Source: DASSJT01 sp035691065
Lineage (GTDB): Bacteria; Actinomycetota; Actinomycetes; Actinomycetales; Dermatophilaceae
Length of the DNA: 40,414 nucleotides
Assembly: GCA_035691065.1 (NCBI GenBank)
Contig: DASSJT010000002.1
Location: forward strand, 1-40,414
Direction: 5' to 3'
The translations under genes and the position numbers were made by a program. This document shows positions 7,786-14,989 of the stretch, one piece after another; positions within the stretch are counted from its first letter, which is position 1, and each line of letters begins with the position of its first letter. The notes under the pieces were generated by a model. The model ran no database searches. It saw only the letters and a program-made list of their open reading frames with translations, and was not told the DNA's origin.

Positions 7786-8670
7786 ATGCACGGTGAGTCA
7801 CGGGTCGCCCGCGAGGCCGGCCGCGAGTTCGTCCTGACGGTGTCGTGCCCCGACCGGCGTGGCATCGTCCACGCCGTCACCGGCGCCATGCTGCAGGAGG
7901 ACCTGACGATCGCCGACAGCCAGCAGTTCGGCGACCCCTCCTCGGGGGAGTTCCACCTGCGCATGCACCTGATCCGGGAGGGTGACCCGGTCGATGTGCA
8001 GGACGTGCGGGCCGCCTTCGAGCCGGTCGCACGCGACTTCGGCATGGACTGGCGGGTGCGCGACATGTCCGTCCCGCACCGGGTCCTGGTCATGGTCAGC
8101 CAGCAGGGGCACTGCCTCAACGACCTGCTCTACCGCACCGAGACCGGATCGCTGCCGATCCAGGTCCCGGCGATCGTCTCCAACCACGAGGACTTCCGCT
8201 CCCTGGCCGAGTGGCACGGAATCCCGTTCCACCACATCCCCGTGACGGTCAGGACGAAGCCGCAGGCCGAGGCGCGGCTGCGCGCCCTGGTCGCCGACTA
8301 CGGCATCGACACCATCGTCCTGGCCCGCTACATGCAGATCCTGTCCGCGCAGCTGTGCGCCGACATGCCCGGACGCATCATCAACATCCACCACTCGCTG
8401 CTGCCGAGCTTCAAGGGGGCCAAGCCCTACACCCAGGCCCATGACCGCGGTGTCAAGGTGATCGGCGCGACGGCCCACTACGTCACGGCCGACCTCGACG
8501 AGGGGCCGATCATCGAGCAGGACTTCCGCCGCGTCGACCACCGGCTCAGCCCGGCCGAGCTCGCGGCCGTGGGGCAGGACGTCGAGGCCATGGCGCTGGC
8601 CCGCGCGGTCCGATGGCACGTCGAGAGCCGGGTCATCCTGCGCGGACGCCGGACGATCGTCTTCGACTAA
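7786..8670 (+). CDS. purU: Formyltetrahydrofolate deformylase
   Basis: Hydrolyses 10-formyltetrahydrofolate to formate and tetrahydrofolate, balancing one-carbon pools and feeding formate to purine synthesis. The 294-residue protein has an N-terminal ACT domain (FVLTVSCPDRRGIVHAVTGA, about residues 15-34). The C-terminal formyltransferase domain carries VLARYMQILS, the NIHHSLLPSFKGAKPY segment with the catalytic Asn/His, and an ATAHYVTADLDEGPIIEQD segment with the catalytic Asp. All are as in the family. The ATG at 7786 is set by GGAGAAG at 7778-7784, close to the start. Its last four bases overlap the stop of the LOG-family gene on the opposite strand. The ACT domain suggests amino-acid control (Met/Gly in E. 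coli). Confidence 0.96.
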   Translation: MHGESRVAREAGREFVLTVSCPDRRGIVHAVTGAMLQEDLTIADSQQFGDPSSGEFHLRMHLIREGDPVDVQDVRAAFEPVARDFGMDWRVRDMSVPHRVLVMVSQQGHCLNDLLYRTETGSLPIQVPAIVSNHEDFRSLAEWHGIPFHHIPVTVRTKPQAEARLRALVADYGIDTIVLARYMQILSAQLCADMPGRIINIHHSLLPSFKGAKPYTQAHDRGVKVIGATAHYVTADLDEGPIIEQDFRRVDHRLSPAELAAVGQDVEAMALARAVRWHVESRVILRGRRTIVFD

Positions 8671-9806
8671 GAGCAGAGCTCGGCAGCCTCATCCACCGTG
8701 TCCACGAGGTGGATCGACTGCCCCAGCGCCCGCCCGGCCCCCAGCGAGCGAAGGGCGCGCCACACCGGCAGTGCCTCGGTCCAGTGCTGCCGGTCGACCA
8801 GCACGATGCGGGGCAGCACGTGGTCGTCGGCGTAGTAGAGCCGGGTCGCCGCCTGGAAGATCTCCTGAACGGTACCTGCGGCACCCTTGAGCACCACCAG
8901 CCCGGCGGTGCAGCGCGAGAGGAGCCCGTCCTCGCGGATCGCGTTCGAGAAGTACTTGCCGATCCCGTTGCAGAAGACATTCGGTGGCTCGTGACCGTAG
9001 AACCATGTGGGGATCCCCACGCTGCGCACCCTGCCGTGGGCCGATGGCTGGTCCACGGGCTCCTCCATGAGGTCCTCGTAGGCGTCCAGCGCGATCTCCG
9101 CCCACCGGCGGACGTCCGGCCGGAAGCCCGGGACGGCGGCCAGGCGACCGATGGCAGGCTCCAGTGCCTCATCCGACGGCGCGAGGGCGCCGAGGTTCGC
9201 CGCCTCCATCGCACCCGGGCCGCCACCGGTCGCGACCAGCAGTCCCGCCGAGGCGAGCCGGTGCCCTAGACGCGCGGCCGCGGCATACTCCTGCGTCCCC
9301 CGGGGCACGGCGTGCCCGCCCATCACGCCGACCACCGGTGCGTCCCCGATGAACTCGGTCAGCGCATCGGTGATGGAGTCGTCGTGGATCGCGCGGAGGA
9401 GGGTGACGAACGCGTCGCGCTGGAGCACGCCGTCGAGGGCCCAGTGGTACGCGCGGGCGTCGGGAGTCGCGTCGTAGCCGTGCTCGCGCAGACCGTGGTA
9501 GAGCTCGTGCGGCTGGTAGAGGCTGGAGCGGTACGGGTCGATGGGTGCGTGCGGGTCTGTGGGGAAGACGAGGGCGTGGTGGCGCCGCAGGTGGTCGTCC
9601 AGCCGCTCGGACAGCTCGCCGCCGAGGACGACGAGCCCCTCCACGTCCGTGCGGGCCATGAGGCGCTGCTCGTATGCCGTGAGGTCCAGTCCCTGGATCC
9701 GCACGCCCCGCAGGGTGCGGCCGGAGGACAGCGCGGTATCCAGCGCGGGCAGGCTCTCGATCTCGAGGTGGCCGCCGGGCGCGCGCCGATGCCTGCGATG
9801 TGCCAT
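8667..9806 (-). CDS. LOG-family (lysine-decarboxylase-like) Rossmann protein with long N-terminal part
   Basis: A 379-residue protein of the LOG / 'possible lysine decarboxylase' family, Rossmann-fold nucleotide-binding proteins. Some members release cytokinin bases from their ribotides. The LOG part begins at about residue 175 (APVVGVMGGHAVPRGTQEYA), contains LLVATGGGPGAMEAANLGA, and ends with VVLKGAAGTVQEIFQAATR. That last segment corresponds to the P-G-G-x-G-T-x-x-E motif but has Lys-Gly-Ala-Ala in place of Pro-Gly-Gly, so a change in activity is possible. The first 170 residues have no motif I recognise beyond a short LRGVRIQGLDL stretch. ATG at 9806 is preceded by TAGAGT with six bases between, a leaderless pattern. 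It ends tail-to-tail with purU, overlapping by four bases. Confidence 0.7.
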   Translation of the reverse strand: MAHRRHRRAPGGHLEIESLPALDTALSSGRTLRGVRIQGLDLTAYEQRLMARTDVEGLVVLGGELSERLDDHLRRHHALVFPTDPHAPIDPYRSSLYQPHELYHGLREHGYDATPDARAYHWALDGVLQRDAFVTLLRAIHDDSITDALTEFIGDAPVVGVMGGHAVPRGTQEYAAAARLGHRLASAGLLVATGGGPGAMEAANLGALAPSDEALEPAIGRLAAVPGFRPDVRRWAEIALDAYEDLMEEPVDQPSAHGRVRSVGIPTWFYGHEPPNVFCNGIGKYFSNAIREDGLLSRCTAGLVVLKGAAGTVQEIFQAATRLYYADDHVLPRIVLVDRQHWTEALPVWRALRSLGAGRALGQSIHLVDTVDEAAELCS

Positions 9807-9812
9807 GGCCGC

Positions 9813-9818
9813 ACTCTA
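9813..9818 (-). promoter_or_regulatory. -10 box, leaderless start of the LOG-family gene
   Basis: On the minus strand TAGAGT stands six bases before the ATG at 9806. It forms a back-to-back pair with the plus-strand box at 9827-9832, so two divergent promoters share about 34 bases. Confidence 0.6.
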
Positions 9819-9826
9819 GGCGCGCC

Positions 9827-9832
9827 TACCCT
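9827..9832 (+). promoter_or_regulatory. -10 box, leaderless start of the APH-like gene
   Basis: TACCCT lies seven bases before the ATG at 9840, and no ribosome site is visible. Confidence 0.55.
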
Positions 9833-9839
9833 GTGCGCC

Positions 9840-10973
9840 ATGGGCGGGCATCACGCGGTTGGAGTGGAGGAGTCGACGCCGGACTGGGCGGGGGCACCCG
9901 GCGGCGGTGACGGCCGGCCGTTCTCCGAGCAGGTCACCGACGCACGCTGGCGCCGCGAGGCCGAGGCCTGGATCGGGCGAGAGCTGGAGCGCCTCGGCAT
10001 CGTCCGGGCCGGTCCCATCGAGCAGCCGCGCGTGCGGCCGTGGTCCACCCAGCTCGTGGTCCCTGTCGATGGCGGCCCGGTCGAAGGTGGCCCGGTCGAA
10101 GGTGGCCCGGTCGAAGGTGGCTCCGGAGAAGGTGGCCCGGTCGAAGTTGGCCCGGTCAGAGGCGCCCGGGTCTGGTTCAAGGCCAACTGCTCGGGGCAGT
10201 CGTTCGAGCCGCGGCTGCAAGTCGAGCTGGCCCGGCTGCTACCTCACCATGTCGACGAGCCGCTCGCTGTCGAACCTGAGCGAGCCTGGATGCTCACGCG
10301 TGACCGGGGTACCACCCTGGCCGCGTCGCACGAGCCGGGACGGGCCGACTGGGAGGCCGTCCTGAGGCAGATGGCGCAGATGCAGCGGTCCCTCGCCTCC
10401 CGCCCCGGCGGGCTCGTGTCCCTGGGCCTTCCCGACTGCTCGCCGGACACGGTGGCCGAGCGGCTCGACGGCATGACCGCCACTCTGGCCGGACTGCCGA
10501 GTACCCACCCGGCGCACCTGCCCGAGGAGCAGGCCGCGGCGGTCCGCGCGATCGCACCACAGGTCGAGGCGGCCGCGCAGGTCCTCGCGACCTCGCCGCT
10601 GCCACCTTCGCTCCAGCACGGCGACCTCCATCCCGGCAACGTCTTCGTGGTCGACAGCGAGCTGCACGTCTTCGACTTCGGCGATGCCCAGCTCGCCCAC
10701 CCCCTGGAGTCGCTCCCGCTGCCCTGGGCCCTGACCCACACCAACCCGGGGCTTCCCTGGCCTGAGCTCCTCGGCGCGTACCACGAGCCGTGGTCGGACC
10801 TGCTGTCGCTGCCCGAGCTCGAGGAGCTCTTGGCAGCCGCGGTGCTGACCCAGCCAGTCAACCGGTCCTTCACCTGGTGGTCCAGCCTGTCGCAGGCCAG
10901 CGACCAGGAATGGGCCGAGTGGGGTGAGGCTCCGGTGCGCCACCTCACGAACGTGCTCCGGCCCTGGCCGTAA
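9840..10973 (+). CDS. Aminoglycoside phosphotransferase (APH)-fold kinase with repeat-bearing loop
   Basis: A 377-residue member of the APH / protein-kinase-like superfamily. The phosphotransfer loop is LQHGDLHPGN, with the catalytic Asp at residue 262, followed by HVFDFGDAQLAHP, the DFG-like metal-binding motif. The N-terminal lobe has the VWFKANCSG strand with the ATP-binding Lys. Between two N-lobe strands (about residues 79-106) lies a loop of GGPVE pentapeptides encoded by a 15-base tandem repeat. The substrate is unknown: actinobacterial proteins of this type are mostly not proven antibiotic kinases, and nothing nearby indicates resistance. ATG at 9840 was chosen because of the -10 box seven bases upstream and the absence of similarity before it. 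Confidence 0.75.
   Translation: MGGHHAVGVEESTPDWAGAPGGGDGRPFSEQVTDARWRREAEAWIGRELERLGIVRAGPIEQPRVRPWSTQLVVPVDGGPVEGGPVEGGPVEGGSGEGGPVEVGPVRGARVWFKANCSGQSFEPRLQVELARLLPHHVDEPLAVEPERAWMLTRDRGTTLAASHEPGRADWEAVLRQMAQMQRSLASRPGGLVSLGLPDCSPDTVAERLDGMTATLAGLPSTHPAHLPEEQAAAVRAIAPQVEAAAQVLATSPLPPSLQHGDLHPGNVFVVDSELHVFDFGDAQLAHPLESLPLPWALTHTNPGLPWPELLGAYHEPWSDLLSLPELEELLAAAVLTQPVNRSFTWWSSLSQASDQEWAEWGEAPVRHLTNVLRPWP
10074..10157 (+). repeat. 15-base tandem repeat in the APH-like gene
   Basis: Units of GGCCCGGTCGAAGGT at 10074, 10089 and 10104 are identical. The units at 10119 and 10134 are variant, and a partial copy starts at 10149. The array encodes GGPVE repeats in frame. Identical neighbouring copies suggest recent expansion. 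Confidence 0.92.
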
Positions 10974-11059
10974 GGCGTCTGTCTCCCGTCGTCGCAGCCA
11001 GCTGAGGCTGGCGTCCGGGACGGCTTCATCGTTGGACGCCAGTGCGCCCTGTCGTACCC

Positions 11060-11120
11060 GATGGTCGTGCCTGATGGTCGTCGTACCTAGTGGGCGTCGT
11101 ACCTGATGGTCGTCGTACCT
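11060..11120 (+). repeat. 16-base tandem repeat upstream of the hydrolase gene
   Basis: The unit GATGGTCGTCGTACCT occupies 11073-11088 and 11105-11120. A variant lies at 11089-11104, a shortened copy at 11060-11072, and a further decayed copy follows. It fills the 190-base gap between the APH-like and hydrolase genes. The period is not a multiple of three. Confidence 0.85.
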
Positions 11121-11162
11121 TATGGTCGCGCCCTGCTCAGGTGGGCAGCGCATCATGTGCTG

Positions 11163-11966
11163 GTGCTGTCCCACCTCCCGCCTGCGCGGCGCCGGCTGGT
11201 GCTGGGGCTCGGCGCTCTGCTCGCCGCCGGGCTCGCCGCGGTACTGGCCGTGGCGGCCCTGATGTCGCTGCGGGCGCGCTCGGTTGAGGTGGTAGACCAG
11301 GCCCGGCCCGGACCGGTCCTGCTGGTGCCCGGGTACGGCGGGTCGGTGGCCTCGCTGTCCTCGCTGGCGCGGTTCCTGCGGGCGAGCGGGCGCGACGTCA
11401 CGGTCGTTTCACTCCCCGACCGAGCCCTGGGTGACCTCGCGGACCAGTCCCGTGTGCTCGCCACCGTCGTCGACGCCGTGCTGGAGCGGACCGGCGCCGG
11501 CTCCGTCGACGTCGTGGGCTACTCCGCCGGTGGTGTGGTCGCCAGGCTCTGGGTGACCGAGGAAGGGGGTGCAACGCAGGTCCGCCGCCTCGTGACGCTC
11601 GGGTCACCCAACCAGGGGACCGAGCTGGCCGATCTCGGGTCGCTGGTGCAGGGCACCTGCCCGGTGGCCTGCCAGCAGCTGTCGCCCTCCAGCCCCGTCC
11701 TTGCCCGGCTCAACGCCGAACCGCTCCCGCGGGGACCGGCATACCTCTCGTTGTGGACCACCCAGGACGACGTCGTGGTACCTCCGGACTCGGCCGTCAT
11801 CCCCGGCACTCCCAGCCCCTCCCTGCAAAGCATCTGCGCCGACTCGCGGCTGCGGCACAGCGGCCTGCCGGACGACCGGCTGGTCCAGCGACTGGTCGCC
11901 GAGGCCCTCGGACCGGGGCCGGTGCCGGGCTGGGGTCCTGGAGACTGCACCCGGCTGCGCTCCTGA
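11163..11966 (+). CDS. Membrane-anchored alpha/beta hydrolase (lipase/esterase-like)
   Basis: An alpha/beta-hydrolase fold enzyme of the triacylglycerol lipase type, probably on the outer face of the membrane. After a short basic stretch (PPARRRL) comes one hydrophobic anchor of about 22 residues rich in Leu and Ala. The oxyanion strand is VLLVPGYGG, the nucleophile elbow is GYSAGG, the acid is likely in TTQDDVVVPPDS, and the His in LRHSGLPDD. Cys pairs in the C-terminal part fit an exported protein. The frame is open back to an ATG at 11106, but that lies inside the tandem repeat. I prefer GTG at 11163, which has CATCAT six bases before it and gives a normal anchor; GTG 11157 is also possible. 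Substrate unknown. Confidence 0.75.
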   Translation: MLSHLPPARRRLVLGLGALLAAGLAAVLAVAALMSLRARSVEVVDQARPGPVLLVPGYGGSVASLSSLARFLRASGRDVTVVSLPDRALGDLADQSRVLATVVDAVLERTGAGSVDVVGYSAGGVVARLWVTEEGGATQVRRLVTLGSPNQGTELADLGSLVQGTCPVACQQLSPSSPVLARLNAEPLPRGPAYLSLWTTQDDVVVPPDSAVIPGTPSPSLQSICADSRLRHSGLPDDRLVQRLVAEALGPGPVPGWGPGDCTRLRS

Positions 11967-12002
11967 AGCCCAGCCGAACCGGGGCTGCCAGCCGCTGCCA
12001 GG

Positions 12003-12815
12003 TCAGCTCGTGATGTCTTTCGTCGCGAAGTTGGCCCACGCCGCCCCCAGCAGCACGACGACGTACAGCGCCTGCAACCCCAGGCCACGCTCGAGGTTGC
12101 TCCACAGGATGGGGTCGCGGTAGAGGTCGACGAACGACAGCCAGTAGCGCGTCGGGAGGTAGGGCTGGAGCGGCCGGGCCGCGTCGATCGTGAGCAGCAG
12201 CGAGGAGCCGATGAGGAAGGCCAGGGCACCCAGGGTCGCCGACTGGGGTGCGTCAGTCACGGTCGAGAGGAAGAGCGCCATCGCGGCCACCCCGAGCATC
12301 GAGAGGGCGATGAAGGAGATCGCGAGCACGGTCCGCCAGCCGACCTGCCACGGCGTCAGCACGGTCCCGGACACGCTCACCATGGCTTGGGACAGCGGTG
12401 CGTTGCCGAGCAACAGCCGCCCGACGACGAAGCCGATCGCCGCAACGCTGACGACCGCGGCGCCGACGAAGGCGGCGACGGCGACGAGCTTGCGCAGGAG
12501 GAGGCGGGTGCGTCCGACGGGCCGGATCAGCAGGTAGCGCAGAGTCCCCGCCTGCGCCTCTCCGGCCACGCTGTCCCCGGCCACCACGGCCACCGCGACC
12601 GGCAGGAACAACGGCAGCACGATGGCCAGCGCGGCGACGGCGAAGAGCGACCCGTTGGCGGTGACCGCAGACAGGAAGGCCGGTCCCTCGCCCGGTCGCG
12701 GCGCAATCCGGGTCCATGCGAGGAGCCCGGCAACGACGGTCGGCAGCAGGTTGAGCAGGGCGATCGCGACCCAGGTTCGATGTCGGCCGAAAAGCTTGCG
12801 CAGCTCCACCACCAT
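12003..12815 (-). CDS. ABC-2 type transporter permease
   Basis: The membrane half of an ABC-2 type exporter. The 270 residues contain six hydrophobic segments in the usual layout, with the amphipathic N-terminus MVVELRKLFGRHRTW. The conserved block GEAQAGTLRYLLIRPVGRTRLLLRKL lies after the second membrane segment and is typical of this permease family. Its start (12815) overlaps the stop of the ATPase gene by one base, so the two are made together. The LolA-like gene precedes both. Substrate unknown. In families with an ATPase, an ABC-2 permease and an exported lipid- or sensor-like protein, roles include drug, lipid or cell-wall precursor export. Confidence 0.88.
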   Translation of the reverse strand: MVVELRKLFGRHRTWVAIALLNLLPTVVAGLLAWTRIAPRPGEGPAFLSAVTANGSLFAVAALAIVLPLFLPVAVAVVAGDSVAGEAQAGTLRYLLIRPVGRTRLLLRKLVAVAAFVGAAVVSVAAIGFVVGRLLLGNAPLSQAMVSVSGTVLTPWQVGWRTVLAISFIALSMLGVAAMALFLSTVTDAPQSATLGALAFLIGSSLLLTIDAARPLQPYLPTRYWLSFVDLYRDPILWSNLERGLGLQALYVVVLLGAAWANFATKDITS

Positions 12816-13741
12816 CAGCGGGGCACCTCCCCCTCGGCTCGTGCGCTGGTCCGCTCGATGATGACCTCTTCGAGGGTGCGCCGTTCGGTATGCAGGGCCC
12901 GCACGCGCACGCCGGCGGCGACGAGCCTCGTGTTGAGCTCCGCTGGGTCCGGGACCCGGACGAGCAGCCGGTCCCCGTCTCGATGCTCGACGCTGCCGTC
13001 AAGGAGTCCGACCGCAACGGCGGCGTCGGGTGTCTCGACGAGGGTCCGGCCGGTGGGTGCCCGCAGCACCGACATGTCCTCCTGGAGGACGAGGCGGCCA
13101 CGGTCGAGCATCCCCACGCGCGTGCACAGCTGGTCGACCTCGGCCAGCAGATGGCTTGACATGAAGATCGTCGTGCCGTCGGCGTGCAGGCGCTGCAGAA
13201 GCTCGCGGATCTCACGGATGCCTTGGGGGTCAAGGCCGTTGGTCGGCTCATCGAGGACGAGCAGCTCGGGCTGGCGAAGCAGTGCGCCCGCCAGACCCAG
13301 CCGCTGACGCATGCCCGAGGAGTATGCCGAGACCGGTCGCCGGCCGACCGCCCCGAGACCCACCAGCTCGAGGGCCTGGCGTACTCGGCGGGAACGGTCA
13401 CGGCGACCGCCGCCGACCGCTCCGTGGGGAAACGGTCCGCTGGCGTCGAGCAGGGCGAGGTTGGCACGCCCCGACAGGTGCCCGTAAGCCGCCGGGCGCT
13501 CGACGAGCGCACCCACCTTCGGGAGGACGTCCGGGGCGGCTTTGGGCATCGGCCGACCAAGGACCTCGATGGTCCCGGACGTCGCGAGCACGAGTCCGAG
13601 CAGGCAACGCACCGTCGTGGTCTTGCCCGACCCGTTGGCCCCGAGGAAGCCGTAGATGTCACCCGCCCGCACGTCCAGGGCCACGCCGTCGACTGCGGTC
13701 ACCGTCCGGAACCGCTTGGTCAGGCCTTCGGTCCGGATCAC
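12815..13741 (-). CDS. ABC transporter ATP-binding protein (ABC-2 exporter)
   Basis: The ATPase partner of the permease at 12003-12815. Walker A is GANGSGKTT (residues 34-42). The signature motif is the variant YSSGMRQR typical of ABC-2 / drug-export ATPases, Walker B is LLVLDEPTNGLD, and the switch His is in SSHLLAEV. The 308-residue protein has a C-terminal extension of about 80 residues after the core, common in this subfamily. It overlaps the upstream LolA-like gene by four bases (13738-13741) and the permease by one, so all three are translationally coupled. Confidence 0.93.
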   Translation of the reverse strand: MIRTEGLTKRFRTVTAVDGVALDVRAGDIYGFLGANGSGKTTTVRCLLGLVLATSGTIEVLGRPMPKAAPDVLPKVGALVERPAAYGHLSGRANLALLDASGPFPHGAVGGGRRDRSRRVRQALELVGLGAVGRRPVSAYSSGMRQRLGLAGALLRQPELLVLDEPTNGLDPQGIREIRELLQRLHADGTTIFMSSHLLAEVDQLCTRVGMLDRGRLVLQEDMSVLRAPTGRTLVETPDAAVAVGLLDGSVEHRDGDRLLVRVPDPAELNTRLVAAGVRVRALHTERRTLEEVIIERTSARAEGEVPR

Positions 13742-14850
13742 GGCGAACTCCTTGGGGAGGCCGCCAGCTCGGTGGCCGCACGAACCAGTCCCTCGGGGGT
13801 GACCGTGCCGGTAAGGAGCCAGTCCTGTCCGGTGGCTGCGCGCTCGGTGAGCAGCAGGGCGACGGGGCCTGCCGCAACCTCCAAGCCCTCGGGGAGTGCC
13901 GCGACGCCGGTGGCGAGGCGCAGCTGGGAGCGCAACGACCGGGCCAACCGAGGCGGCAGGGCCGCTACGACGAGCTGGGTGACGCCGTGCCCGTACTGGC
14001 CCACCGCCTCGAGGCCGACCGGTGCGGCCGTCCGGGGCATGCCCAGGAGCTCCTCAGGTGGCTCGGCAGGGGCGAAACGGCGCACGATGCCGACCACATC
14101 CGGCCGTGTGCCGGTCCTCAGCCGCGACCCGGGCGGCGGCTGGAACTGGATGTCTGTCACCGGCGGGGCTGTCGCCGCGAAGTCGAGGAAGGTGCTGGAC
14201 ATCGCCGGCACCGCCGCGGTGCGGCCGAAGACGTCCACGCGTACCGGCACACCGGACGCCCGGTCCGCCCACACGTCGACGCGGCCGATGCTCGACAGCG
14301 CGGCGGACGGGCGCAGCCGAAGGCCGTCCGCGACTCGTCCGGCCACCCGGACCGCGGCGAGCCGACTGACCTCGGCGGGGCTCGCATCCGCGAGGAGTCG
14401 GGCGGCCAGCTGGGGCGGAAGGATGTCGGCATCCCGGGGGAGCCGGACCTCTCCAGGGCGCTCGGCCACCGTCCGGGTGACCCGGTTGTCCTCGAAGTCC
14501 CATACCCACACGCCCGATGGTGACGTGCGCGTGCTCTGCTCCCCGGTCGGGCTGAGCGTGTCCACCCGCCAGTCGTCCGCTGCGCGCCACCAGACGCGCA
14601 GCTGGGTGCGGGCACCGAGCAATGCGGCGACGGACTCGAACTGTGCAGACGCCGGAAGCGCCAGGGCACCGGCGGACTCGACGTACCCGGCATAGGGGTG
14701 TGACCACGACGCGCGCATCCGCTGCAGCAGCGACGCGGCCGAGGTGTCGTCGTGGGCGCCGGGAACCGGGAGCGCCCGCACGACACGTGGCGTCACGACC
14801 AGCGCCAGCACTGCAGTGACGACGATGGCCCATCGGAGTGACCTCGTCAC
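13738..14850 (-). CDS. Secreted LolA/RseB-like protein of an ABC exporter operon
   Basis: A 370-residue exported protein with the look of the LolA/RseB-like (outer-membrane lipoprotein carrier fold) family found in actinobacteria. The signal peptide is at about residues 5-27 (a long Val/Ala/Leu run ending VVRALP). The body is rich in short strands, for example QLRVWWRAADDWRVDTLSP, GVWVWDFEDNRVTR and RVDVWADRASGVPVRVDVFG; the last resembles the strand-turn-strand block of these proteins. Fold assignment is from pattern, so only moderately sure. It is the first gene of the operon with the ABC ATPase and permease. The start is GTG at 14850, with TAGTTT six bases upstream and GAGGAG directly adjacent. 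Confidence 0.6.
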   Translation of the reverse strand: MTRSLRWAIVVTAVLALVVTPRVVRALPVPGAHDDTSAASLLQRMRASWSHPYAGYVESAGALALPASAQFESVAALLGARTQLRVWWRAADDWRVDTLSPTGEQSTRTSPSGVWVWDFEDNRVTRTVAERPGEVRLPRDADILPPQLAARLLADASPAEVSRLAAVRVAGRVADGLRLRPSAALSSIGRVDVWADRASGVPVRVDVFGRTAAVPAMSSTFLDFAATAPPVTDIQFQPPPGSRLRTGTRPDVVGIVRRFAPAEPPEELLGMPRTAAPVGLEAVGQYGHGVTQLVVAALPPRLARSLRSQLRLATGVAALPEGLEVAAGPVALLLTERAATGQDWLLTGTVTPEGLVRAATELAASPRSSP

Positions 14851-14856
14851 CTCCTC

Positions 14857-14862
14857 AAACTA
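14857..14862 (-). promoter_or_regulatory. -10 box before the LolA-like/ABC operon
   Basis: On the minus strand TAGTTT lies six bases before the GTG at 14850. The intervening bases are GAGGAG, too close to be a standard ribosome site, so a leaderless start is the simplest reading. Confidence 0.55.
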
Positions 14863-14989
14863 CGTCAGCCGCGGCGGTTGCGGCCCAGCCACCACCAATC
14901 CGTAATGCGTGCTGGAGGACGCCCGCAGGTCGCTGTCTCATCCTCGCCAAAGGGCAGCGGCGGTGGCGACCGGCGGCTCGCGCAGGGTT

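Noticed and set aside
10074..10157. Tandem repeats considered as a CRISPR array (also 3540, 11060, 29384)
   Set aside because: Units of 12-16 bases are contiguous without unique spacers and no cas genes are present.
12253..13662. A 469-codon minus-strand frame across the ABC ATPase and permease
   Set aside because: It is in a different frame from two well-conserved overlapping genes and has Arg/Ser-rich composition without motifs.
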